From Eucalyptus grandis (taxonomy: Eukaryota; Streptophyta; Magnoliopsida; Myrtales; Myrtaceae), in NCBI RefSeq assembly GCF_016545825.1, contig NC_052617.1, forward strand, positions 5,166,600 to 5,230,599: DNA of 64,000 nucleotides, written 5' to 3'. The notes beneath the pieces are model-generated. The model did no database searches and was not told the origin of the DNA. It saw only the letters and a program-made list of their open reading frames with translations. Of this stretch, positions 37,116 through 47,910 are shown one piece after another (the stretch's first letter is position 1; the number at the start of each line of letters is the position of its first letter). The position numbers and the translations under genes are program-made.

Positions 37116-38298
37116 AGTTAGATAAGTTTTTAAAATTAATGTGAGATTGGCACAATCTGAAGTAAAAGTCAGAGAGAGAGAGAGAGAGAGTAGTAAAATG
37201 GCAAGAGAAAAACATTGTTCTGACAAGTAGCATTTGATTATTCTTAGAGTTTCCAACTTCATGTATTTGTCCTCACATACCTTCTGGACTTCCTTCTAAG
37301 TCAGGAACCTCTCCTTCCTCTATATACTAATCCAAGTATAGATCTTATAGCACTCAAAAAAAGATATAGTTGTCAATCATCACTCAAATCTCAATTCTTG
37401 GTCGATTATAAGCCGCACCTCAACAACCCAAAAATTACTCCCAAGATAATTTGTTTAGTTTGCTATTTAGAAGGAAAAGGGACACCCTATAAGAAAATGA
37501 GAAATCCAAATCCAAATCCAAAGATAAAAATTCTAAATTCCAATCTACCTTACATCACAAAGATCCGAACGCTATGCATTTATCCTATTCTGCTCAGAAA
37601 ACAAAAAAAAAAGGAATCTTCTCGCTTGTGTCAAGATTCCGGTGCAATGAGATCAACCGCATCTAACTGAACTTATAGAACCCAGAATTCAACATCTGAA
37701 ACCGCAATGAAACAATATATATATTAAATATATACAACAATAAAAAGTTTGCAAAAAGAGAGAGGAGATAAATGCGAAAATGGTAGTAAACGAAGAGAAT
37801 GCAATCTGCATACAAGTTAATTCAAAAAAAAGGGGGGGGCAAAAGTATTATCCACTACGTGAAAGTGACGATATGAATGAAGCTGAGCTCTACCAAATTC
37901 GAGCGAAATGGAATCGGATCTCACCTCTTGTTCAAGCTCTCAGATTCCTCGTCAGTCACCTGACCTCCAAACACCACCTTGCTGATCCCATCCGACGGCT
38001 ACCACACATCCCCCCATGACCCAAGCAACAAAAGACCCAGAAACCTCATCACGTTCTTGCACAATCCAAACCCACAAAAGAAAGAAAGAACAAAAAAGAA
38101 AAAGAAAAAGACGCACGCCAAGCAGAATCGCTCAGAACCCAGAAGAAGCAAACCGGGAGGGACTACCTGATGGGGACGCGCACCGGGGCGAGAAGAGCCG
38201 GACCCGGGTCGGGCCGAGTCCGGGGACGGGGCCTCGGACCACGTCAGCAGATCCGCCGTCGAGGTGTGGGGCTTCCTCACCGGAGTGCTCCTCTCCAT
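34842..38298 (-). CDS. DUF4057 family protein, complete, five exons
   Basis: Exons in transcript order are 38298-38167, 37998-37925, 36083-35954, 35822-35517 and 35114-34842, all GT/AG with phase kept (915 bp, 304 residues). An upstream in-frame ATG at 38301 would add one Met. The N-terminus MERSTPVRKPHTSTADLLTW and the segment PSDGISKVVFGGQVTDEE are, from memory, hallmarks of the plant DUF4057 family, whose molecular function is unknown to me. The protein is hydrophilic, with no signal peptide, membrane segment or catalytic motif. It carries four copies of a short motif, E-[LI]-[ST]-G-x-x-I-F, at about 79-86, 169-176, 242-249 and 269-276. That suggests repeated binding elements in a disordered scaffold (inference). 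It is convergent with the receptor kinase at 30128. Confidence 0.88.
37078..37190. repeat. TG and AG microsatellites in intron 2 of the DUF4057 gene
   Basis: A (TG)n run at 37078-37110 and an (AG)n run at about 37171-37190 lie in the 1.8-kb second intron. Both are simple-sequence repeats likely to vary in length. The intron otherwise holds nothing recognisable. Confidence 0.85.
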
Positions 38299-38301
38299 CA
38301 A

Positions 38302-38640
38302 AACCTCCCGCTCTCTCGGTCCCGCCCCCTCCCTCTGTCCCTCTGTCCCTCCCTCTCTCTCTCTCTCTAGCCCTGGCTCTCACCCCGCGCCCGCAGCAGG
38401 AATTGAAATTCCCGTCTTCCGAATGCTTTACTTCCCCCCCTCCCGCCGGCGAGCCGCGGAGCACACCAATCGGCAGCGAATTCAGCGCTTCGAAAAGCCG
38501 AAGCTCGGACCCGAAACATAGACAGTGTAAACAAACTATCGAAAACCAAGAAGAAGAGGCCAAAGGGTAGAAACAGAGAAAGACAGAGCGAGAGAGAGAG
38601 AGAGAGAGATTTCTCTTCAAACGCAAGTCTTAAAAGGGTC
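38302..38640 (-). promoter_or_regulatory. GC-rich 5' leader and core promoter of the DUF4057 gene
   Basis: A locally GC-rich stretch with CT/GA runs (38340-38370 and 38586-38608) immediately upstream of the start codon. Such pyrimidine-rich leaders are usual for broadly expressed plant genes. Overlapping open frames on both strands here are caused by composition. Confidence 0.45.
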
Positions 38641-40670
38641 GCTCTGTTCTGTTGCGGGCGAGGGCGACGACGGAGAGGAGAAAAAACGACCAAACAAAAA
38701 CGCCCCGATTTTCTTTTTTTTTTTCTTTTTCTTTTTCGTGCAGTCCGATAAAATGTTTTTCTTTTTTCTTTTTTCGAAAATGAGGCGTCGAAATGACGAG
38801 AATGGCCTCGCGGTCTGGACGCGCGGGAATCTCGCGCGGGACGTCCAGGGGCAGTTTGGGGAGACGACCTGAAAAAAGAAGAGAAGGAGAGAGTAGTGTA
38901 ATGTTGAAATTTCGAATACGGACGAGACGACACGACATGGTGATTGATGATGCTAAGGGAGGGCCTCATATTGCGGTCCGAACGGTCTTTTCGTCGTACG
39001 CGGAGCACGTGCGGACGAGCTGACCGCCAGATGGCGGTGGCCGTGGAACGGTTTAACCGGCCATTAGAGCACTAAATGGACCAATCATCGCGTCCCAACG
39101 ATGCATGGGATGAGGTTTTATCTGGATAAGCCCGTGTCTTGGGGGCGCTTAAACCGGCTACCGTCGGTCAATCCCTCCGCGCTCATTTTCTCGTTCATTT
39201 CCGCCAAGCTTGGAAATTTAAGCAGGTCATGAAAAATAAAATAACAGAGTGATTTCCCCCTTTCAATGTTGCCCTCTATCTTAATAAAGGGATTTTAATT
39301 ACATGTCGGCGTTATGATGAAGCGATGTTGCTATTAATCAACATGGTCTTTAGATGTTTTGAAGCTCGATGTCTATCGATAGGTTATTTGGTCGAGAAAG
39401 GAAACAAAAATATATAGGAAAAATGGCATTTAAAAAAGAATTTCAGTTGAGTTCGATCATGGCATGCATTAAGCAAATGTGTGCCTAGGCTTTTTTTTTT
39501 TTTTTTTTTTTTGTTCCTTTTCTGTATTTATAACACTTGAAATGTGATTTTTATTTTGTTGTCGAGCTCCTAAATAAAAGATTTGAGTACTAACATTCAT
39601 TGCCATTTAAAATTTTCTACAGTTTTCTTTCGCACATTTTGTTTATATAAATATGATAATAGATTCTATTATGATGTGGGTAACCAAATTAATTTTACTA
39701 CATGTATGTATAAATTATCACATACCTAGATAATTCAAAATGTTTTCTCCTAACTCCCGTAATTATTGTTTACAATCAATTATATGCGTACATTACATAC
39801 TTTTGAAACATTGAGTTCTCGAGGGCTTTCCTCTTTCATCTTCTTGGCAAGACTCTTAAAGGTGTATCTAAAAAGGCAATACTCATTATCGTCTTCATGA
39901 TATGGATCCATGCCCCAAACGAAGCAAGAACAATTAGTAGGTCACGGCATTCTCACTAAATAATTGTTTCCATTTTCCCTCAAATACAAAATCTTGAAGT
40001 GGAGGAAGTCCGCTCATAAAAGAGCCATATTCAGCCTTGTCAAGTGAAAAAAAAAATGAAACCTAGAGCAAAGTATCATTTTCTTCTTAGAACATAAGCT
40101 CTATTAGGGCAATCTTAACTCACTTCATCATTGTGATCGAAAGAATTCGCAATGCTTAGATATTCTTTTTTGGACATCAGTTCATGATGCACTCGCTTCT
40201 TAGAATATCATGTCTAATTGACCTCTAGGCTTTCATCAAACAAGAAAAGCAAAACAACGAAGAAGGTCTTGATTTGTTCTGCCGAAGTATGACTCTTCCC
40301 TCACTACGAATGTCTTCCCATTCCTTTTATGTATCGAGCTTGGTTCGCCAAAATCCACTACCCGTTGGAATGAAATGAAAAAAAGTCCTTTCATTTTATT
40401 GTCCAAAAAAATGTTTTATCATATATAAGTAGTTATTACACACAACCTTGTGAAGCATTTCATTCTTGAAAAACACAAAAGAATTGAACATACTTTAATC
40501 CTCTCACACATAAAAATATTCGCAACCTCTTTATGGTCGACAGTCAGACCTCTTAAGGCATCCAACCACTTCTATATCTCTCCATCCGACAGCAAGCCAA
40601 TCACAAGAGTGCAAGAAAATTTGAGAGTGGTTTTAAAAGTCGTGTAAATCAAGACTCGAATTTACAATTG
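38641..40670. other. Intergenic DNA, no supported gene
   Basis: Falls from a GC-rich shoulder (38640-39190) to AT-rich spacer. A poly(T) run lies at 39491-39512. No domain-bearing frame was found on either strand. Confidence 0.35.
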
Positions 40671-41045
40671 TGTTGTAGTCTAAAAATCTTAACTTGACAA
40701 TCTGTTAGTGGAGTTTATCCCCCATTAATTGTAGAAGGGACTAGCGAAAATCTCACCATTTGAGATATTTTTTAGGGACGAAACTTAAAACCATCCAACA
40801 CCAATATCAAAGTCTAAGTTACCAATAAGTCTAAATCTAACGGTCACTCGAGAGACATGGGTTGCTACAGCTTTGACCTAAAACCTAATATGTGAGGGGG
40901 AAATTATTAGAGTTTTTTTTCATATCAATTATGAAAGAGACTAGTGATTGATTTGTAAGTGTAAGAAAAAGTCTTACCATTTAAGTTGTCTTTTGGGGTG
41001 AGAAAGGTCTAAGACTACCCAACATTTATCTCATCATCAACTGTT
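40671..41045 (+). repeat. Two copies of a dispersed repeat
   Basis: 'aaaatctcaccatttgagat...tttttagggacg' (about 40690-40830) and 'aaaagtcttaccatttaagt...ttttggggtgag' (about 40890-41040) are diverged copies of one unit. A third copy lies at about 43815-43930. The phrase 'gagggggaaatta/gagagggagattgttg' before each resembles the edge of an LTR, but no LTR pair is found. Confidence 0.45.
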
Positions 41046-43480
41046 AGAACATGTGAGAAGTGCTTTAGCTGGTGTATGAATAAGATGCCTCATTTATTTT
41101 TCTGTATGGTTGATGGTGCCATATTAGGTAAGTGGAGAGATTTGCGTGGGTTGATCCAAGGAAAATGGTAGGGTAAAGGCAACAAAGGTGATCGCTTGTC
41201 AAAAAGATTCCTCCCCATGACCCTTTCCACGAATACAATTCCTTCCCTCTTTTAGGCACCCATGTGGCCTGCCGGGCAAATTCAGAACCATCATGCCAAA
41301 TTGCCAATCTCTCTCCAACATTCAAACTTTCCCACATGAGAAAGCAATCCTTTCATCAAGTAAGGGCATGTGCCAAAAAGCTTCCCATCCTAGCATGGAC
41401 TCAGTTCACAGCTATAAAGAGACCATACCCTCCCCTTTTCCACCCTCAATACTATTTTGGAGCATTCAAGTATAATAGGAAATCCCAAAATGTCGCTTGA
41501 GCGATACTCATCTTTTCTCTGCTCGGTGCTTGGGTATGATTCATCATATTTGTACATTCTCTTAAAGTTTTGTTTCATAAGCCAGGGGATGAGGAAGATG
41601 GAAAATGAGCGTGGAAAATGAGGAAGAATTCACAAAGTTTTGTGAGAAATAAACGAGGTATAGTATGGTATTCTCTTCCTTTACTAAACTTTCTCCCCTT
41701 CCCAAGCAAGGTATGAAGATTGCCTCTAGGAGTTTTGATTTGTATGTCTTCAGTAATTACCTTGTGTGTAGAAGTAGGGATTGCTATAATCAGTGGGAAT
41801 TATTCAAATGGTCAAAAGGTTCCAAACAGTTCATTATTAATTAAGAAAAAGTATACTCAATATAAAGTAGTCATATAATTTCTTATTCAATTTTTCTACA
41901 ATGAGATTGAAGTGTGACCATTATGAAATTTCAAACACCCCAAAAGCTAAAACCCTTTAAGATGCACCATTACAATCACGTATTGTAATGCACATTGAAC
42001 ATTGAAGACATAATTTCTTTTGCAAGTTCTATAAATAAATAAATAAAAAGACTTTCTAAACATAACTAATACTTTAATTCAAGCATCCTCCAATCGCTTT
42101 CTACAAAATCCTTGCTAATTAGTCGACTCATTCAACTTATTCGATTAGGACAATCCATGCCTAATTAGTTATTAATCAACCTTTTTCAAGTAATGTCCTC
42201 CTAAAACGGGAACTTTTTCGCATCATAGATGCTCTGGTGTCCTTATTAGTTGCAGCACATTATGGACTTTCTAGGTGACTTTTGCTAAATCTGTCATTAT
42301 CTTTTGGTTAAAGAAAGTAGTATTAGGTGCAGAAAATCTTCAATTTCAAAAATTTGCCGTCGCCATGACCCACGCAAGCGGGGAACATAACTTGGAACGC
42401 ACCCAACGAACAGCTTTTAGAGATTCCTCGGGTTTTATCATAAGTTTGCGTTTCCTAGGTTATGATTCCCTCACATATATTCTAAACCTTAGTGGTTAAA
42501 TAGAAAAATGTAACATAAGTGTTGCTGGTCTGCCAAGATCATTATCCTGACCATTATTAGTTGACAAGTCATGTGGAATGACGACGGGATATCCAGCTAA
42601 AGCTAATTCAACAAATCCACTTTGCTTATAATAGAATCATCCCCCTCGTGACACTGTTCGCTTCCTTTCCATTTGTAGAATCCCTTCGGCTTTTGGATAG
42701 GGCCTTGCAAGGAAAAGATGATTGCATCTGTTACCTCGCTCCTTTCTCTATCTAATTTTTACCTAACTTTAGAGGAAAAATAGAGTAACCACAGCACACA
42801 ACGTCGCTGTCTTTGTTTGGCAGACTAGAAAAGGAGGTCAAGAGAAATTTATTTGGCTTATCTTCATTGACAGAGGAGAAGCAAAAATTCACTAGATGAA
42901 ATTCAGAGTACCCCGAATAAATCGAACAATCTCTAAACCCTAACCCCACCATATACTCCTTGTATCACCTGCTCTAAATTGCAAAATAAACATTTGTACC
43001 AAAATCTTGTAAGAAATTGTTGTGTGTAATGGTTTGGTGAAAATTCTCTATCGCATCGCTAAAAGATTCATCAGATCAAGCCTAATAAATTAAAGTTGCA
43101 AAAATTAAAACCGCTAAGCACTTTTGGAACCTCTCGTGAAGTTTGGCACGACAGCTGTTGTGAATTCATCCTAAATTATATCTCAAAATTATCATTTTTT
43201 GTCTAGCCAAAGAATCCTAAATCCGTTTTGCCTTATATTAATATGAGTTACATTTACATAGGGAATAATTATCTGTGCAATGCCTTCATCTCATAACTTA
43301 TCAAATATTTCTAGACCCCTTATTTACATTATTTAATACATTTATTTATTATATATTTTCATACTTAGTATTTTTAGAGTCGGGGTTCGATTGCATATTT
43401 TCTTGCGGCTATTATTTGAATTTGTGGGACCACAACAAATTATTATAAAAGTTTAAGTCGTTAAATAAAAGCGTGGTTTA
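41046..43480. other. Intergenic DNA, no supported gene
   Basis: Open frames of 60-90 codons on both strands (for example minus 41065-41337) overlap each other and show no known domain. A coding remnant at 41070-41580 cannot be excluded, but I do not recognise it. Confidence 0.3.
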
Positions 43481-43629
43481 ATATTTAATTACTCTAATAC
43501 TCTCTCCATCACGCTTAATATGGTCTGTTTGCCTAGCACTAAGCATATAAATATGTAATTAGGAAGATAAATAAGGCTTTTTAGAAAGATTTAAACTCAG
43601 AATTTTCAACTCTGATATCATATGAGATT

Positions 43630-44090
43630 TTACAGACTAGACTAAGCATGAGGAGAAATATTAAAGTAATTAAATATTAAACAACGCATTCATCTAACAT
43701 CTTAAATTTTTAGAATAATTGGTTGGGACAAATTCTTATATGGTATTCAAGTTTAGTTGCCGACTCCGAATAGTCATATAGTAGAGATACGAATTGTTGT
43801 GTCTTCGACCTAGACTCGATGTACGAGAGGGAGATTGTTGAGGTTGGAAGTGACTAATGGTCATTTTATAAGTTAACTTTTAGGGTGAGAAGGTCCAAGA
43901 CCACTCAACATTATATATCGAGTTAAAGGTCATGAGTTTAAATTTTTTTAGACTTCATTTGCCTCTTCAACTAAATTTCCATACTTAATACTAGGCAAAA
44001 TACTAGACTAAGCATGAGGAAGATTGTTATAATATTTAAATAATAAATCACGTATTAATCTAATATCTTAAATTTTGAGAACAATTTGCG
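43630..44090 (+). repeat. Direct repeat in AT-rich spacer
   Basis: 'actaagcatgagga' followed by 'aaatattaaacaacgcattcatctaa' (about 43640-43715) recurs in diverged form at about 44005-44080. Between them lies the third copy of the 40.7-kb repeat (43815-43930). Confidence 0.5.
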
Positions 44091-44699
44091 ATAGTCCCGT
44101 AAAATCTATAATTATCACTTTCGAATATTCGTTTTTTATTCTTGGTTTATATTTCGCATTCATTGCTTAGAGATCAGGGAAGGATCAAATACCCTTAGCC
44201 AGCCGACCATCATTTTTACTTCAATAGGAAATGAGACAACGAGGATAAACCGTGACGGAAGGAAACGAGGGACGCGCTGTGACGTTAGCGGATTTGTCGG
44301 CAGAGGACCAGATGAAGTTTACACGTGTGAACAAAAAAAAAAAGAAGCGAAACTATTAGGAAATATCGAAGGCTACGCCATCATTGTCAGCGAGATCGAC
44401 AGCGAGAGAGGATGATGAATTTCGAGGCCTCTTTTTTAATCCCGGCCGTTCGCGCCCACACGTGGCATTTTGGGTCGATTTTTGGTAGGGAAAAGGAAGC
44501 AGATAAATGATATTTTTTAATTAACTACCCATCAATTTCTGTGTACCACCCATAATTATTAATTGTTTTAAGTCCGAATTGACTCGATAACGAAAGTGAG
44601 AGCATGGTTTGCCACAGTTAAAATTGCAATTATTTTGCACAATAATATCAGGGACATTCTAACGACTGATGTTATATCATTGTGACCTATTTCTTTTCT

Positions 44700-44900
44700 T
44701 TTACTCGAATTCGAAAATTTATCATATTAGTTCTAAACTTATCATAGATACATTATTTCAATCTTAAAATTTTTAATTAGACTACTTTAATCCTAAATTT
44801 GCATGCCATTTCAATGTATCGTGCAAAGATTAAGAACTAAATTAGTAAAATTAAAAATTTAGAATTAATTTGTATTTATATAATAGATTTCAAATTAATT
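44700..44900. mobile_element. Small AT-rich foldback
   Basis: 'aatttatcatattagttctaaac' with 'tttttaattagac' on the left mirrors 'aactaaattagtaaaattaaaaa' on the right. The style is that of the AT-rich outer arms at 23.5-24.7 kb ('tttagtcctaaac'). No target duplication was identified. Confidence 0.4.
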
Positions 44901-45276
44901 GAACCATAACCTCATTGGAATTGATTGTAAAGTTCTACAACTTCAAAATAAAATAAGAAAAGGCAAGTCTTATGGGTATAAAATAAAAATGATTGTCAAA
45001 TGAGTTCTCACGAAAACTCGAGAAATGTCGATGAATTGGTCATATTTTTTCGTGTAGGTTTCGTGATGGTTCAAGAACAATTATTGAAGATAGTGGAGAA
45101 TTGATAGTAACAGTTTGATAAGTCATTTATCATCATGATAATTGATTTATGAAGGGTATTGACCATTTACAAAGTTAGTTTTCAAGATAAAACAACCTTT
45201 CGTATCGTCTTCAAATAAAATTATGCATTTTTCAAGGGAATAAGCTAGTTATATGTATTAAAAAAATAAAAAAAAG

Positions 45277-45349
45277 CGCCCACCGTGGGGCTCGAACCCA
45301 CGACCACAAGGTTAAGAGCCTTGCGCTCTACCAACTGAGCTAGACGGGC
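45277..45349 (-). tRNA. tRNA-Lys (anticodon CTT)
   Basis: The minus strand folds as a standard 73-nt nuclear tRNA. The acceptor stem GCCCGTC pairs with GGTGGGC (two G-U pairs). The D arm contains AGCTCAGTTGGTAGAGC. The anticodon stem CAAGG/CCTTG has loop CTCTTAA (anticodon CTT). The T arm is GTGGGTTCGAGCCCCAC and the discriminator base is G. There is no intron and CCA is not encoded, as usual for plants. Internal A and B box sequences are intact. A short A/T run on the 3' side (45262-45275, Ts on the transcribed strand) can serve as the Pol III terminator. Confidence 0.97.
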
Positions 45350-45801
45350 TTGTTGCTCTTTGCCGGGCCATAATTGTTATTATTCAATTAACGGGGAATG
45401 CCTGGGCCCAAAAGGAAATCACTGAATTTAAATCTTGAACTTGCCAAGACATATCCTTTCGTACGTGATAAAAGAAAGGAAAATAAAATCAGAGCTCGAA
45501 TTACAATAGCTACGGTCAAGAATTTCCTGGGAAAATACAAACCGTCCACATTACTCACGAATTCGAAAAGGAAGGATTCCCAATGATCCCCGCCATTCGC
45601 TTTCTCCATGGCCGCCTTTCTTGGCGTGAACTTAATGACTCAAGTCCCCAAACATTAAAGGGACGTCCACCCAAAAAAAAAAAAAAGCAATAGCGGCAGA
45701 TCCATTTCGGAGATGAAAAGACGAACAAGGCTTGATTCGTTCCTGAGGTGTTGACCTTAGGCCGAACGGTCCGGAAAAAGAAAGGTATGTTTGACTTTTG
45801 A

Positions 45802-46544
45802 CTCCTTTTTTTTTTTTGAACAGGGAAAGAAAATATTATTACTAGGTACCAGTCTTAGCAAATACCACAGAAGCATCACCACATACTAAATCCAAAAGGG
45901 CAGATGGGGGTTGATAAACCCAATTTGAAGGGAGGCACCCTAGTCGATGTGCTCTTGCTAGCCAGTCGGCCACCTTGTTAGTGCTTCGGCTACGGTGGGA
46001 TAAAAAGAGGCTCGAACTCTCTTTTAGCTTGCATTTTGCCTGGTCCATTAGTGGCTGCAATTCCTAATTGAGGGTATCAGAATTGAGGACCCCATACACC
46101 AGTGTACTACAATCGGAGTGAATATGAATTTCTTTTTCAGTTCTATTCGGGGCGAGCTTCGAGGAAATAAACTCTAGGGTTTCAACCAAAGGTTGTGCCT
46201 CCGCTTGTTCAGCTGATCTCACCTTTACAAATTTAGTAAAAACCCATCAACAATTCTTCCCAGAGCATCCCTGCATATGCACGCTATGGCTCCTTGCGGA
46301 CAGGTGGGTCGCTGCTCAAAGCTGAGAGAACATACGGCTTCCTGTCTGTGCAGATCTGGTGTTGCTCCTTGGTGTTGGTCCCCAGCCGCTTGACTTTGTA
46401 GCAGAGTTGATTTTCCCCTGTTATCTACTCCAACGACGTGGCTGTTGGGTGATCGAGAGATTTGTGAAGGATCATCTGAGGCGCTTTGAAGGTCACAGGC
46501 ATCGATACTCCTCCTTCGTACTGGAGATTTGAGCAGATCAGACC
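45802..46544 (-). mobile_element. 5'-truncated LINE with RNase H-like domain, 18-bp TSD
   Basis: The exact repeat GGTATGTTTGACTTTTGA flanks the insert (45784-45801 and 46545-46562), and a poly(A) tail on the minus strand (T run at about 45805-45817) marks the 3' end. The minus strand from about 46260 to 45842 reads as the C-terminal RNase H-like domain common in plant LINE reverse transcriptases: AEAQPLVETLEF, then HIHSDCSTLV with the acidic residue, then RSTNKVADWLARAHR. An internal stop at about 46065 (LN*ELQ) and the lost 5' end show it is dead. It was once part of a full-length non-LTR element. Confidence 0.85.
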
Positions 46545-46874
46545 GGTATGTTTGACTTTTGAGTTGAGTTGTTCGAAAAATCGAGTCATCTTCCGCATGA
46601 GTTCATTTGCTCTGTTTTAGGCAAATGGGCCTGGAGTCGGTCTGGCCCTAAATAGAAGCTTTTAAGGTTTTAACTTTTTTTCTTTCTTTTTAAGGAGTCT
46701 GCCGATGAGATAATTCGCATGTTAAAGTTAAGGCCCGGCGAAATACGACGTGGACCCCGTCTTTGCCGCGCGCGCAATCCTCCTATTTCTGGCGTAATCC
46801 TATTATTTTATTATTGTAGAGAATATCAACTTGCCACCCCAATTTGAGCGCTACTCTCGGGACCTTCAATTGCA

Positions 46875-47515
46875 CATTGAATTAAGTCGCTCGACTAGTG
46901 CATAAGAGTTTGAGGAGTTGAAGTGCAGTGGAAATCCTAAAATATGTTATGAAAGTGTAATTAAATTTTAAAATTTTTAAAGAGGGCATTTCAATCTTAA
47001 ACTAGTCGAATTTGTGCAATTAAGTCATTCTATTAATTATGTCCAATTTGACTAACAGAAAATGTTGATATAGCTTTCCTTATAAATTCTTTTTTCCTAT
47101 GTTGATATGCCCAACCTAGGTGAGAGCCTAAATGAGGGTTGTGACCCTTGACTGCAACCAGCCAAGGTCGCTAACTACTAGTTGGGGTTGATCCATGGCC
47201 CTTTCTAATGGGGCAAGAGTGATCATCACTCGATTTTGCCTATCTTACTCCTCCTCTTTTATAAATATAATTTAAGTAGCATCTGATTAAAAAATCATAC
47301 TCGAATAAAAAACGAGTTGTTTAAGCCTTTTTTTTTTTAATTTTGTTTTAATCACGTTAGCGCCACATAAGATAGAGAAAAAATCACATCAACATTTTTC
47401 ATTAGTCAAGTTGGACACGGTTAGCGCGGAAAGATTTAAACCCATCAATTTGATAAATTTAAAGACTCAATTATACTTTTTAAAAGTTATATGAGCTAAT
47501 CGCACTTTCTTTAAC
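46875..47515. mobile_element. Foldback insertion upstream of methyltransferase copy 1
   Basis: Absent from the equivalent position of copy 2 (55070-55100), where flanking sequence is continuous. The inner arms are inverted copies: 'caatttgactaacagaaaatgttgat' on the left against 'acatcaacatttttcattag' on the right. The centre (47110-47220) reads like a decayed GC-rich core ('aatgagggttgtgacccttgac', 'gccaaggtcgc'). No coding frame. Confidence 0.55.
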
Positions 47516-47769
47516 TTCATAAAATTCATTTTGCATTTCTTCCATTTTGGGATTTCTGTGAACCCGGCATCCGCACTCAAATCCCAACTCATTCGGACAG
47601 CGTGAGCTCCCAATTTTCAGTTACAGCCACTGCCGCCCAAAAAACAAAAATCGGTTAGCGAAAAAGAAAAAAAGAAAAAAGAAGAAAATCACGCGATCCG
47701 GGTGATTTGTGTGGCTCGCAGTTTCGTCCCCGACCGGAGGATTCCGTTTCGACCCGCCCTCCGTTGCTT

Positions 47770-47776
47770 TATAAAA
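47770..47776 (+). promoter_or_regulatory. TATA box of methyltransferase copy 1
   Basis: TATAAAA about 135 bp upstream of the ATG. It is conserved in copy 3 (61427-61433) and degraded to CATAAAT in copy 2 (about 55349). Confidence 0.6.
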
Positions 47777-47866
47777 CATCGCGGATTCCACCGCCTTGGT
47801 CGGAAACCGGCCGTCGTCTCCCTCCGCGTGCGTGTCCCTGTTCGTTTGCTCGCCGGCGCGCGCACG

Positions 47867-47868
<2 letters not shown>

Positions 47869-47906
<38 letters not shown>
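47869..47906 (+). repeat. (AG)19 microsatellite in the 5' UTR, copy 1
   Basis: A 38-nt AG run ends five bases before the start codon. The same tract has 35 nt in copy 2 (55422-55456) and 42 nt in copy 3 (61524-61565). Confidence 0.95.
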
Positions 47907-47909
<3 letters not shown>

Positions 47910-47910
47910 C

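Noticed and set aside
38016..39008. Long frames on both strands around the DUF4057 leader (up to 213 codons)
   Set aside because: They overlap the real first exon and a GC-rich leader with CT/GA runs. They are low complexity and mutually overlapping, with no domain.
41065..41578. Minus-strand frames of 62-90 codons that look partly protein-like
   Set aside because: They match no family I know, overlap plus-strand frames of similar length, and show no splice structure that would extend them.
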